A stretch of DNA of 64,000 bases from Siphonodentalium dalli (lineage: Eukaryota > Mollusca > Scaphopoda > Gadilida > Siphonodentaliidae): contig CP136066.1 of assembly GCA_032622095.1 (NCBI GenBank), forward strand, positions 2,935,784-2,999,783, given 5' to 3'. The notes beneath the pieces were generated by a model, which was given only the letters and a program-made list of their open reading frames with translations, was not told the DNA's origin and made no database searches. The translations under genes were made by a program, and so were the position numbers. Each line of letters opens with the position of its first letter. Within the stretch, counting starts at the first letter, position 1. Below, one piece after another: positions 45,306 through 55,077 of this stretch.

Positions 45306-46500
45306 CTGTGAGAAAATAGATATATGAAATTAGAAGTGAAATGCGTTGCTTAAAACCCACACAGTACATGCACGCAGTGTTTAAAGTGATATGAAACACA
45401 CCGGTAGGGTGATCAAATAGAAATGGAGAAGGCTCAAATTGGTTATTTTTACGAATATTAATCCTAATTTACAGTACACACACCGTCATTATTATATATT
45501 ATTTAAATGCAATGACTCTCGATGGCGAAATAATCTGCGTTAGTTTATCGCAGATTTTCGCGTCCCGAATCGAGATGTAAATATTTACAATTAAGCGTAG
45601 TTCAGACGATGATATCTATGGAGTGGTATGGTCGAATTATTTGTGATTTTCGGTGATGCTAGTAGAATACTACATTCCCACAGTCGGCATAGTACACGAG
45701 TACTAACTTATCAGTTTCTCGAACCCGAATTAGTCCATAATATGTATTTAAACTTTATAATTTCCAAGTAGCCGAAACAGGCTCCGTTCAGAAGCCTTAT
45801 TACATGACATAAGAACATGTCGCCGCTGCACAAAGGGTATGCAACCCCGTTGTCCTGGGGGTATGTGGCCCTTTGTGCGCATTTTCTGATGTTAAACACG
45901 CGTGTATCATCGTCCATATATTGATCGCTTTAGTAGTTTAATTAAACACATTTATTTTGTATTTACTTTTTGAATGCTTTTAGATAGAAAACCGTGCTCA
46001 ATTTAATTCAACATCATTGCTTTGTGCTTCATATACATTGATACATTGATTCAGGTGGAGTAATACTATTTTGAAAAGCGACGCATGACAACGACACCAG
46101 ACAATGCAAAATGATTGTTTTGTTCATTAAAGTTACATTCTTGTCCATCTTCGTTGCCCCAAACGAAAATAGACACAAAAACGAAGAGGAAAATTGGGGG
46201 ACTATATTTTCCGTCGCCAGCCAATAGCGCAATACTGTCATATAGGGTCGTAATGAGTCTCAGCCAACACTGTAAATATATGCATTTTGGAACTTATTTA
46301 AGGATTTTGATATGACAATTATTTGATAAATCTGATTCACAACTCGTCTACGACTCGTTGTGAATCACATGTATCACACACTAGTTTCATAAAATCCTAG
46401 CACATCTCGTTGGAGATCCTCTATATGTATTTGAAACACAAGGTTTCTGTTTATAAGGAGCTGTCTGATTCAGACGAAAATTCAAATTAACATGGTCCCA
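45306..46500 (-). other. Intron between exons C and D
   Basis: No exon seen. Small inverted repeats occur at 45524-45562 ('gcgaaa..atctgcg' mirrored) and 46330-46368. Otherwise anonymous. Confidence 0.5.
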
Positions 46501-46504
46501 ACGT

Positions 46505-46665
46505 CCCACAAACCTACATGAATATCTCTGACTTGGTATTTTGTCTTTATGTCCATAAAATGATCATTGTATGGTAAACCGACCCACAAACCTACATGAA
46601 TATCTATGACGTGGTATTTTGTCTTTATCTCGATAACACGGATGATTGTAAGGTAAACCGATCAG
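46505..46665. repeat. Tandem duplication, unit about 78 bp
   Basis: 'cccacaaacctacatgaata', 'ggtattttgtctttat' and 'gtaaaccga' occur from 46505 and again from 46583. Intronic. Confidence 0.85.
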
Positions 46666-47110
46666 ACGACTGTGACGACCGCCACAGAAACAGACAAGCT
46701 TAAAACACAATTCGATGTGGTCATAATATGAATAATGTATCAATATTTCGACTTTCAATGCAACCTACAAGTTGTCAATGTGTTCATCGTGAATTTCAGG
46801 CCCATGCCAATTTGCACACTCATGAGTCGGAATTTGTCAATTGCATGTTTTACTGCAACTATTCGAAATCTCCAACCGAACACGTACTATGCTCTCCATG
46901 GTTGAACATTTTACAACATGTGGACATTATAATTGCAATATAGTACTTGTGCAACCTATCAGACAATTTCAGTATATACTTTGGTATGACATTTTCATTT
47001 CCAATTGATGTCGTGTCATGCACGTACTTTCCAGTTATTGAACATTGTCACGGTTGGCTGGGGATTAAACATCATATAACCTACTGCCATGTCCCATCTA
47101 AACAACTCAC

Positions 47111-47628
47111 GTCAGCAGAAAGCGTCATTTTCGTATCCGCTGTTGTGGCCGCCATGAAAGTCAGTAACCGCTGGAGTTCATCGCGTGATTGCCATGGCAA
47201 CATCAACATTTCTAACTGAAGAACACGAACCGCTCTTTCGTCATTTTGTTCCAGAACTAACTTTAACGCCGCGAGATGAATGTCTTTGAACCCGGACGGT
47301 AATAACGTTCTTGAGCAGTTTCTATAGTGATGAGCTATGACTCGGAATAGGTACTCCTTCGGCGCAGCCGAGGCCTTGACCCCGATACTTTTCTCGATGA
47401 CAGACAACCCTTTCGGGAAGTATGATATGCAAGAAAGTGCAGCCACTGTGTAAAAGTCCTGGACTCCGATGCAGAGGGCGGTGTTGTGTTTGGTGAGTTT
47501 AGGTTCCACGTGATGCCGTACCAGCTTCCGGATGTGCTTCAGTTCCTTCAGTAAATCATCGAGGAACGGAATGTCGACTACTTTGAGTAACTCACACAAT
47601 GCTGTTTCCCGCCAGACGTCTTCTGCGT
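47111..47628 (-). CDS. DEPDC7-like: DEPDC7-like protein, exon C
   Basis: 518 bases between acceptor ATTACAG (before 47628) and donor GAC/GTGAGT (after 47111). The first two bases complete an Asp codon with exon B, and the exon ends in phase 0. It encodes AEDVWRETALCELLKVVDIP, LDDLLKELK, a mostly helical region with SCISYFPKGLSVIE, and ends DELQRLLTFMAA..LSAD. DEPDC7 proteins have [20 protein letters not shown], an AIDCLEYLPDQ..VE block and EEFRRLLYFMAVAA in the same order. This part lies C-terminal to the DEP domain. A TTAA miniature transposon ends only 24 bases upstream of the acceptor. Confidence 0.9.
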
Positions 47629-47652
47629 CTGTAATTTCAATGTTTTTATTAA

Positions 47653-48014
47653 CCCTTTACCCAACAGAATGGCCCTGTACCATAGGTCGCCTCGCATATA
47701 TAAGAGAATGCATTGGCTTAACACATGAAAAATTATAAAATTGTTAAAGAATGTAAGAAAAAATGGTAAAAAGCGTTAAAAAATGATATTTTTTAGGCCA
47801 ATGCATTCTCTTATATATGCGAGGCGACCTATGGTCGACACGCATATATAAGAGAATGCATTGGCACAGGGTATAACTGTAACTATCACACTGTGGTCAA
47901 GGAGCCGGTTCCAATGATATCCATATTTGTATGGTTCTATTGAGACAGACCGAAGATATTTTAGGCTGTTGAAGCTTTATTTGGCCGGTTTTGGCCGGTT
48001 TGTTGGGTAAAGGG
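47653..48014. mobile_element. TTAA-type miniature transposon (family 1), 362 bp, intact ends
   Basis: Perfect TTAA at 47649-47652 and 48015-48018. Inverted ends CCCTTTACCCAACA / TGTTGGGTAAAGGG. One complete hairpin module (47798-47864) and one right half (about 47672-47711). Lies in the intron directly upstream of exon C. Confidence 0.9.
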
Positions 48015-48149
48015 TTAATGCATGTTCTGTGCTATTTAGTAGTTATATCTTGAAAATATGTGCTGCCTTTGTCTGGGTATTTCGAAAATACAGTATGCGA
48101 CTGGTAGATAAACGACAAAACTTCTAATATGTAGGATACGGAATCGGAA

Positions 48150-48720
48150 TAGTACCAAATGGTTTTATTTGTGGTGTTTTGTCCTTACTTTCTAATGACT
48201 GTGTATGTCAGTCATCGATTTCGTGTGTTATACAGCCATAGTCATCCGTGGATAGAGCATATTATACAACTGTGTTACGACACGGGACTATCACTTGTAT
48301 GGTTTAACCAGTTCGTAATTAGTAATGACGACAAGCTTAACAGTATAGTGCGAGAATCCTTGGAGAAACAGTATAAGCAAGCATGGCAAACTAGTATTTT
48401 ATCGATGAGTAAATGTAGAATATATCGTATTATAAAGACACAATTTGGAGCAGAAAAATACCTGTCTGTTTTGAATGTTTAAAATATAACGACTCTGGCA
48501 AAATTCCGATGTAAGAACCACCACTTGCCCATTGAAGTCGGTTCATGGCACAACACGGCAACTGATGCGAGCGATAATTTGTACTCAGTGCGACAAAGGG
48601 TTAATCGAATTTCATTATATAATGGAATGCCCATAAATGAATTCCACGAGGAGGATATGACTACCAACTTAACTAAATGAAAAGCCAAATACCCATAATT
48701 TCAAAAAATTGATAAACCCC
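48150..48720 (+). pseudogene. LINE ORF2 C-terminal fragment
   Basis: Plus strand, antisense to the host gene. 48322-48479 gives LEKQYKQAWQTSILSMSKC and YRIIKTQFGAEKYLS, a typical block before the C-terminal zinc knuckle. Then, after stops and shifts, FRCKNHHLPIEVGSW and ICTQCDKGLIEFHYIMECP, a CxxC...H...C knuckle. Decayed and 5'-truncated. Confidence 0.8.
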
Positions 48721-48773
48721 TCTGATGTAATAGTTATAAATAAATTATGTGGGTATCTCAGACAAATACTTAA

Positions 48774-49188
48774 CCCTTTCAGTTCCAGGTCCGATTTTTG
48801 TATCAACCCATATACCCTGTGCCAATGCATTCTCTTATATATGCGAGTCGATCATAGGTCGCCTCGCATATATAAGAGAATGCAGTGGCCTAACAATATT
48901 TCATCATTTGTTATTATTGTTTACAATTATTTACAATTTTGATAATATTTTCATGTATTTTTTAACAGAATTATTTTGTAGGTTTGGTGCCAGGGAATCT
49001 TACGTTTTCATGGGCATCAAAATTATTAATATGAATACTTGGTGATAGTTTTGAATTATAACATCCCCTAAGGTTTTATCCAGTTTGTTTTTAAATTCGC
49101 TATAGCATGCTTAAGCATATCCAAAAAAGGGCCGATTTTACAGACCGTAAATTAGGGCAGATGAGATCGGCCCCTGGCACTGAAAGGG
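48774..49188. mobile_element. TTAA-type miniature transposon (family 2), 415 bp
   Basis: TTAA at 48770-48773 and 49189-49192. Ends CCCTTTCAGTTCCAGGTCCG and CGGCCCCTGGCACTGAAAGGG are inverted. The ends differ from families 1 and 3 beyond CCCTTT. Nevertheless it carries the same hairpin module (48822-48888). Confidence 0.88.
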
Positions 49189-49609
49189 TTAAAGTTGTAT
49201 CTCCGCAGAAATAATCCCGACTATATCCACTAATTGTATTATTATTATTCTCATATGAACCCATATTTTATTTACATACAAGTATATATTATGATGGCCA
49301 ACCGACGATAAAACCTATCCGCCATATAATTTACCCACATGATGAAACTTGTACATGTATGGTTGATGTGAGAAAGGGGTGATGGTTGTTCGTCATAATA
49401 CATAAGAAACTAAATATTATAATGGTCAAGGTTCCAATGTATTTCGCCGACATATTGCTCCCCGTTCTCATAATTTGAAGTGGTACAGCATCCTAGAGCA
49501 GTTCAATTGGGCGTTGAAACAAGTTTTATAACGTACCCCAAAACATCCGATGTTTTCATGCCAAAAGTAAAATTTAGACAATTTGGAAAACTGACCCCCA
49601 ATGAGTTAA

Positions 49610-50034
49610 CCCTTTACCCAACAAAACGGCCAAAAACGCCCAAATAAAGCTTCAACAGCCTAAAATATCTTCGGTCTGTCTCAATAACACCATACAAATA
49701 TGGATATCATTGGAACCGGTTCATTGACCACATTGTGATGGTTACAGTTATGCCCTGTGCCAATGCATTCTCTTATATATGCGAGTCGACCATAGGTCGC
49801 CTCGCATATATAAGAGAATGCATTGGCCTAAACAATATTTGTTTTAACACTTTTTACCATTTTTTCTTACATTCTTTTAATATTTTTTATAATATTTTTC
49901 TACATTCTTTGACAATTTTATCATTTTTAATATGTGTTAAGCCATGCATTCTCTTATATATGCGAGGCGACCTATGGTCGACTCGCATATATAAGAGAAT
50001 GCATTGACACAGGGCCGTTCTGTTGGGTAAAGGG
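49610..50034. mobile_element. TTAA-type miniature transposon (family 1), 425 bp, intact ends
   Basis: TTAA at 49606-49609 and 50035-50038. Ends CCCTTTACCCAACAAAACGG and CCGTTCTGTTGGGTAAAGGG. Two complete hairpin modules (49760-49826 and 49942-50007) are separated by AT-rich filler. This is the best reference copy in the window. Confidence 0.92.
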
Positions 50035-50039
50035 TTAAA

Positions 50040-51125
50040 ACAAAAGGTAAAAATGTTCCGACAGGATCACCATCAGTTTCAGATTGTTGACTATGTGCCC
50101 CACTAAGCGTATGTCACATCAAGTTTCGGCTCGTTACTTATGGTGGCGCCATGTGTATGGTGTATTGCAGTCCTTAATGTCTGATGATAATATATTTAAG
50201 TCATCGATTTCGTGTACAGGGTGTCGTTAATTTATGGTAGAGCCCTGCTCGATTTGATTCGATGTCGACACTGAATATTTCTGAATCAATTTTACATCCA
50301 TACTGAATCGGCCTGTTGATTCAGATATAATAGACCAATATTATTCCGAGCGTGTTCTCAATTTGCGTGACACATGACACACTTTCAAAATATCCACATG
50401 AACAAAAAACGTATGCACAAAGTTTGCCAACATAGTATCCGATGGGTGGCTTTCCCATAAGAAGTATGCAACACATCTTTCGTTACGACCCAGAATATGG
50501 CAATAACTAGGCACTAATGATATGGCAACACAACCACTGTATTCGCGCAACACGGTGTTTTCGCCCACACTAAAATGTTAATGATAGCATAATATAACAA
50601 GTGCAGTACTTTGTCTATGGTGCCATCATTAAATACACGCGTCCCGGTAACCAATTCAAAATTCCTTCACCTATACTGAAAGTAGATTCGATGTCGACAT
50701 TCCATTCGACGTAACAGTTAAACATTCTGAAACGCGGTTGTGATTTGGTCACGTGTTGTAGGACTTCACATGATGACATGGTGTTACCTTGTTGATGCTA
50801 TGCCAAAAATGTGGGTGAAAATGGTGTCTTTAACATTCCGACGTTACTATGTTTCAGTCGCTGGATCTTTCGAGAATTAGTATTACAGTTTAAAGTCTAC
50901 ATTCTTAGGGTTAAGACCGATGGTCTATACACTTGCGGTTAGGATCATGGTCAGCCACGTGTTAAGATATTACCTTCTAGACAGTTAGCATCAGGGCTTA
51001 TTGTATAGAAACTTAGGGCTAGGACTCCTGTTCTAGACACCTATGGTTAGGATGTATGGATAGTTAGTAATACCCATATAACAATATAGCTGGAACTATA
51101 CGAACTCATTTATAATGGCCCAATC
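50040..51125. other. Anonymous intron sequence
   Basis: No exon. 50900-51060 shows loosely repeated 'ctagacac..atggttagga' words. Confidence 0.4.
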
Positions 51126-51127
51126 AT

Positions 51128-51190
51128 GTGGGAGTCTCATGAACCTGATGACACTGTTTCCAGTCATGAAGTTCATGTACTTTGTGACTT
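51128..51190 (-). repeat. Intronic copy of the exon B donor edge
   Basis: 'ctgatgacactg', 'agtcatg', 'atcatg/ttcatg' and 'tttgtgacttatgg' follow in the same order as at 51280-51340 in exon B. The copy keeps CAG/GT at the position of the exon's donor. It lies about 145 bp into the downstream intron. Confidence 0.75.
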
Positions 51191-51277
51191 ATGGATATAT
51201 GTTTGTGGTGAACGTTAGATTGGAAGCGAGTTAACAATATTACGGTATCACGGTCATACATATAATTTGATACTCAC

Positions 51278-51459
51278 CTTCTGATGACACTGTGTTGCAG
51301 TCATGTCGATCATGATATTTGTGACTTGTGGTCGCGTGCTTCAGCTTGTTCAGACTTTCTCGAAGCGTTTTCTGCAGCCGCCGAAATATTTCTGGTCGTT
51401 TGCGCATGGCCTCTGACTTGAAAGATATTCCATGTTCCGTATCTATGCTGATGCTAGTC
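51278..51459 (-). CDS. DEPDC7-like: DEPDC7-like protein, exon B
   Basis: 182 bases between acceptor TTTCTTCCCACAG and donor GAAG/GTGAGT, both strong. It enters with one base (completing Arg with exon A) and leaves with one (completing Asp with exon C). It encodes TSISIDTEHGISFKSEAMRK, a basic helix RRLQKTLRESLNKLKH and a His-rich stretch HATTSHKYHDRHDC. This linker is not conserved enough to identify alone; its membership rests on position, strand and matching phase. A copy of its 3' edge is found in the next intron. Confidence 0.78.
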
Positions 51460-52028
51460 CTGTGGGAAGAAACAACGCTCATTTAGGTTTGGTTTGTTTC
51501 CGTGATGGATTTTTCATTTCTGAGTCACGCCATGTATCACTGGACACGCATATCTATACACTAAGATACATACTAAATTCGGGATACTGAGTTGGGTGCT
51601 GATTGGACGGTGCAACGGAATTCGTCCACAATAATTTAATTTGAGAGCAATCAGGAATGAGAAATTCAAACAAATATTAATGGACATACGAAGGTATACC
51701 CCTTCCGTGCTGGACAAATATAGCGACATAACTACAATCAGGGCTGAACTAACATAAAATACCACCATAACTATCTGGACAGAGCGTCAAACGCGGAAAC
51801 AACTCTAGAAACAGCTATAGTATGGGGCAGTTTGTGGGTCACACGGGAATTATGCCTGGGCAGCATAACCCCCAGATGACCCCCGTACAACAGGAAACAG
51901 ATTAACGAAGAGGTGTGCAGCACAAATCAGCCACACTATTACACACAGTTTGATCATCGATCAGCTAGATATCCTGCATACATTGTTGCACCAGGCCAGA
52001 CAACAAGAAGACACGAAGCAGATGTGAT

Positions 52029-52838
52029 GTGATCCCTCTCCTTGAAAAATATGACCTTCTGACGTTTCTTCTAGACTTCCTTGACATTGGGATTTTCCCA
52101 GAGAAACAAGAATGGAAGAACCTCGTCAAAACGCACATCGAAACCTACTACAGGGCAAAGTGGTTGGAATCTGTTACTAGCGATCCAGATATGTCTTTCT
52201 TTCTGCAGTGTCACTCGGACCCCCTCGTTCTATGGGACGTCTGGTATCTCTTGTCGCGGAACCGCCACCGTTCAAGAGAACTACGACACCTTGTGATCCT
52301 TCTAAACAAAACCACATACTCAAATAACCTGCTCTGCGCTCAATGTGGTTCGACGTATACTAATGAAATTATACATGTAACGTTTGAGTGCCGTGCAGCT
52401 GTGTTGATTCGCCTCCGTGCTATATTCTGGGAAAGAGTGATTGATATTTACGATATAGAGGGATATGAGTTTCTAGCTTCTCTCTCGGAGGAGTCCCTTA
52501 CATCTCTCTTCCTAGGAAATGTAAACATTTTGGAACGAACAAATACTCTTCCTAATGTCGGAGACGTCATCGTCGACGCTGCCGTATTCCTTCTTCATGC
52601 CTGCAACATTGTGATGTGAATTCTGAAATACTGACTCTATTGAACATGCTACCGGATGTTCGATTGTGTCCACAAGGCTACAGCCAGACACCGTGTCTAG
52701 GTCTATTAAAGATTGTATATTCCCCAATTTAGGCGGGATGTACATATGTATATTTTTTTGTTCTCAATTGTATGTATTTTGTGAAATATAATGTTGATAT
52801 AATCTCTCCATAGAGGAGGCAATAAAGATATATATTAC
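52029..52838 (+). pseudogene. LINE ORF2 C-terminal fragment with 3' end (intact 196-residue tail)
   Basis: Plus strand, antisense in the A-B intron. 52029-52619 is open for 196 residues to a TGA. It has an EWKNLVKTHIETYYRAKW block, a zinc-knuckle CAQCGSTYTNEIIHVTFEC, then LRAIFWERVIDIY, LFLGNVNILERT and DAAVFLLHACNIV. The 3' UTR ends at 'ctctccatagaggaggcaat' + AAAGATATAT (52805-52838), shared with 38.3 kb. It is 5'-truncated: no reverse transcriptase is present. Confidence 0.78.
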
Positions 52839-53254
52839 CAAAAATGGCGATATAAAAAATGCGTATATCAGAGGTCCGTTGAGAGTCACAGCAACGAAAG
52901 TTATAAGTAAACAAAGCCTCGTTTTCCAGAGAATTTGGATTTGCCCAGCTGTCGGAATATGTATGTACACAATAAACGATAGTATCACCACTTTAACTTT
53001 CTCTATCACGGTTCTCTATCCCGGGACATTTTGAAGAGAGTTTAATGTTAGATGATTAATCACATTCAGGTGTGTACGTATATGCCGGGCTCCTGTTGTG
53101 CATGCATTACGTCTTGTCAATGAAATTCCGCTATAGAAGATTAACGGAACGGGATTCGGCCCAAACACAGAATCAACCCAACCGATATCCGGGCTGTTTG
53201 GACCGAGGAGACTTGTCTAGTGTTCATGCTGATGATGACGACCGCGCCGAATCA

Positions 53255-53548
53255 TTAATATGATATACCGACTCACTTTGTTGTGACGTCATTAATGTTG
53301 CGGGGGGGGGGGGGGTGACGAATCATTCAGATACGATACACAGACTCATGTCGTTGTGACGTCATTTGTGTTGACGTGAATGCCGAATTATTCAGATATG
53401 ATATACCGACTCACCTCTTTGTGACGTCATTATTTTTGACGGGATTGGCCGAATCATTAATATACGATATACCGATTCACATATCGTTGTGACGTCATTA
53501 GTTTTGATTGGGATGTCCGAATCATTCAGATACGACATATCAACTTAC
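53255..53548 (-). repeat. Tandem intronic copies of the exon A donor edge
   Basis: The motif TAATGACGTCACAA (minus strand) recurs at 53282, 53356, 53420 and 53487, after the exon copy at 53554, a spacing of 64-74 bp. Each unit repeats the exon's final coding stretch (CATATCTGAATGA.TCGG ... AATGACRTCACA.CGAG) and then the donor. The copy at 53415 keeps a strong AG/GTGAGT; two others keep GT. A G15 run lies at about 53300. Confidence 0.88.
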
Positions 53549-53836
53549 CTCGCTGTGATGTCATTAGTGTTGATAGTGATGACCGAGTCATTCAGATATG
53601 ACATATCCACCGGTTGTGTGAGGTAACTGTCTTCAGAGAACACAGTGTAGAGGGCGCTGCTGTTCTCTATCTCCTCCCAGGAATCTTCGTGTTTGGTCCA
53701 CATGTCAGATCGAGGCATGGCGAAGCTGTTGTCACACAGGTGATCGGAGTCCGAACCCTCGCGACATTTCGGGTTATAGCAGTGCGGCATCTCCACCCGG
53801 AGGGCGTCAATCTCCATCGACGTGTCCATAAATGGG
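53549..53836 (-). CDS. DEPDC7-like: DEPDC7-like protein, exon A (5'-most exon seen)
   Basis: 288 bases between acceptor TATTTCAG (before 53836) and donor GCGAG/GTAAGT. It enters with one base and leaves with two, agreeing with exon B. It encodes FMDTSMEIDALRVEMPHCYN, an acidic SWEEIENSSALYTVFSED segment and SYLNDSVITINTNDITA. By position this is the linker after the DEP domain. The DEP domain exons were not found between here and 64000. Since a phase-1 entry is open upstream, the ATG at 53829 is probably internal rather than the start. Both edges of the exon are tandemly copied into the flanking introns. Confidence 0.8.
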
Positions 53837-54340
53837 CTGAAATAGATTGCACTGGGCTAACATATAACTTGTACATTAATGAGCATATCTATCGGATGGG
53901 ATATCCATCGAGAGTGAACTGGGCGGACATAGAACATGTGCATCAATGTGCATATCCACCCGGACAGCATCTATCTCCATCGTCGTGTCCATAAATGGGC
54001 TGAAATATATGGTACTGCATTAATGTGCATATCTAACAGGATGGCATTTCCTTTTCCATCGACAAGTCCATGCGCGGGCTGAAATATACATAAATGGGCT
54101 GCCATTGAATGTGCGGATTAATCTGCATATGCAACCGGTGGGATAGCAATAGACAAGTCCATAAATAGGCTGCAATATAATACGTGGGCTAACATGTAAC
54201 GTGTACATAACTATCCAACCTGATGGGAACTCTATCGACAAGTGCATAACGATATGGGCTGAACTAGACTGCACTGGGCTAATATAGAAGGCGCGTATTA
54301 CATAGGTAACTAATATATATCCAATCAACAATGGGTGCAA
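53837..54340 (-). repeat. Tandem intronic copies of the exon A acceptor edge
   Basis: Copies of 'cataaatgggctgaaata' (minus TATTTCAGCCCATTTATG) occur at the exon and near 53990, 54070, 54155 and 54245. Each is followed by 'ctgcactgggctaa.at' or 'gtgcatat' blocks. The copy at 53940-54000 also includes the first exon codons (GACACGACGATGGAGATAGA), giving a complete pseudo-acceptor and exon start. Confidence 0.85.
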
Positions 54341-54434
54341 ATGGAATTTGCTTTACTTGGGATTAACCAAGATAACAGCAAAATCAAATTCGTATTTGTA
54401 TTGCGCAAACTTTAAATGCCCGCTTATTTTTCTA

Positions 54435-54862
54435 ACCCTCAGATCACATTATATAAAGTATAGACCATAATATACACCATTTGAACGGGGAAGCTCCAAA
54501 ACATTGTATTATAACCTGATCCGGTATAATACACTGTGAACATGTTGTTTTGTTGGGGTATCGACGTGTGTTTTTGCTCACGTTTCACTCGAAGTGTAAT
54601 GCAAAGTGTATTATTTTCATTGGAAGGGGAATCGCTCTATATCTTATATTGAATTATGTTGCATTCCAGGAACGAGATGGGGAAATGTTTCTATGATTTA
54701 AGCTATTTGCTATTATTCTACGGGCACCTTTTGAGACACAATCATGTGTTCTAACTTATAGTATTTCAATCATATTTTATGTTGTAGCTTGTTATTAAAA
54801 ACGAAAATCATAGCACTATACACATAGTCGGTGAATCGAAAATTAAATTGACCATTAATTGT
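54435..54862 (+). repeat. Dispersed repeat, copy 2 (partner at 41.5 kb)
   Basis: Direct-orientation copy of 41520-41975 with scattered differences. Confidence 0.8.
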
Positions 54863-55077
54863 AACGTTTTGGTTCAGAGCATATATATATATCAAATAAA
54901 CAGTTTGATTCCGAGATACGAGTTACTTGTTAACAATTTGTTTCAGGAAAGGTAACAAGACGTGTTTTCCGAATGTGTATCTATCTATTAACCGATTTCA
55001 ACCTCCGACGATGAATAAAGGCTTCCGAAGTGAGCCTGTTTCGCCTAGTATATATACACATATATATATATATATAA

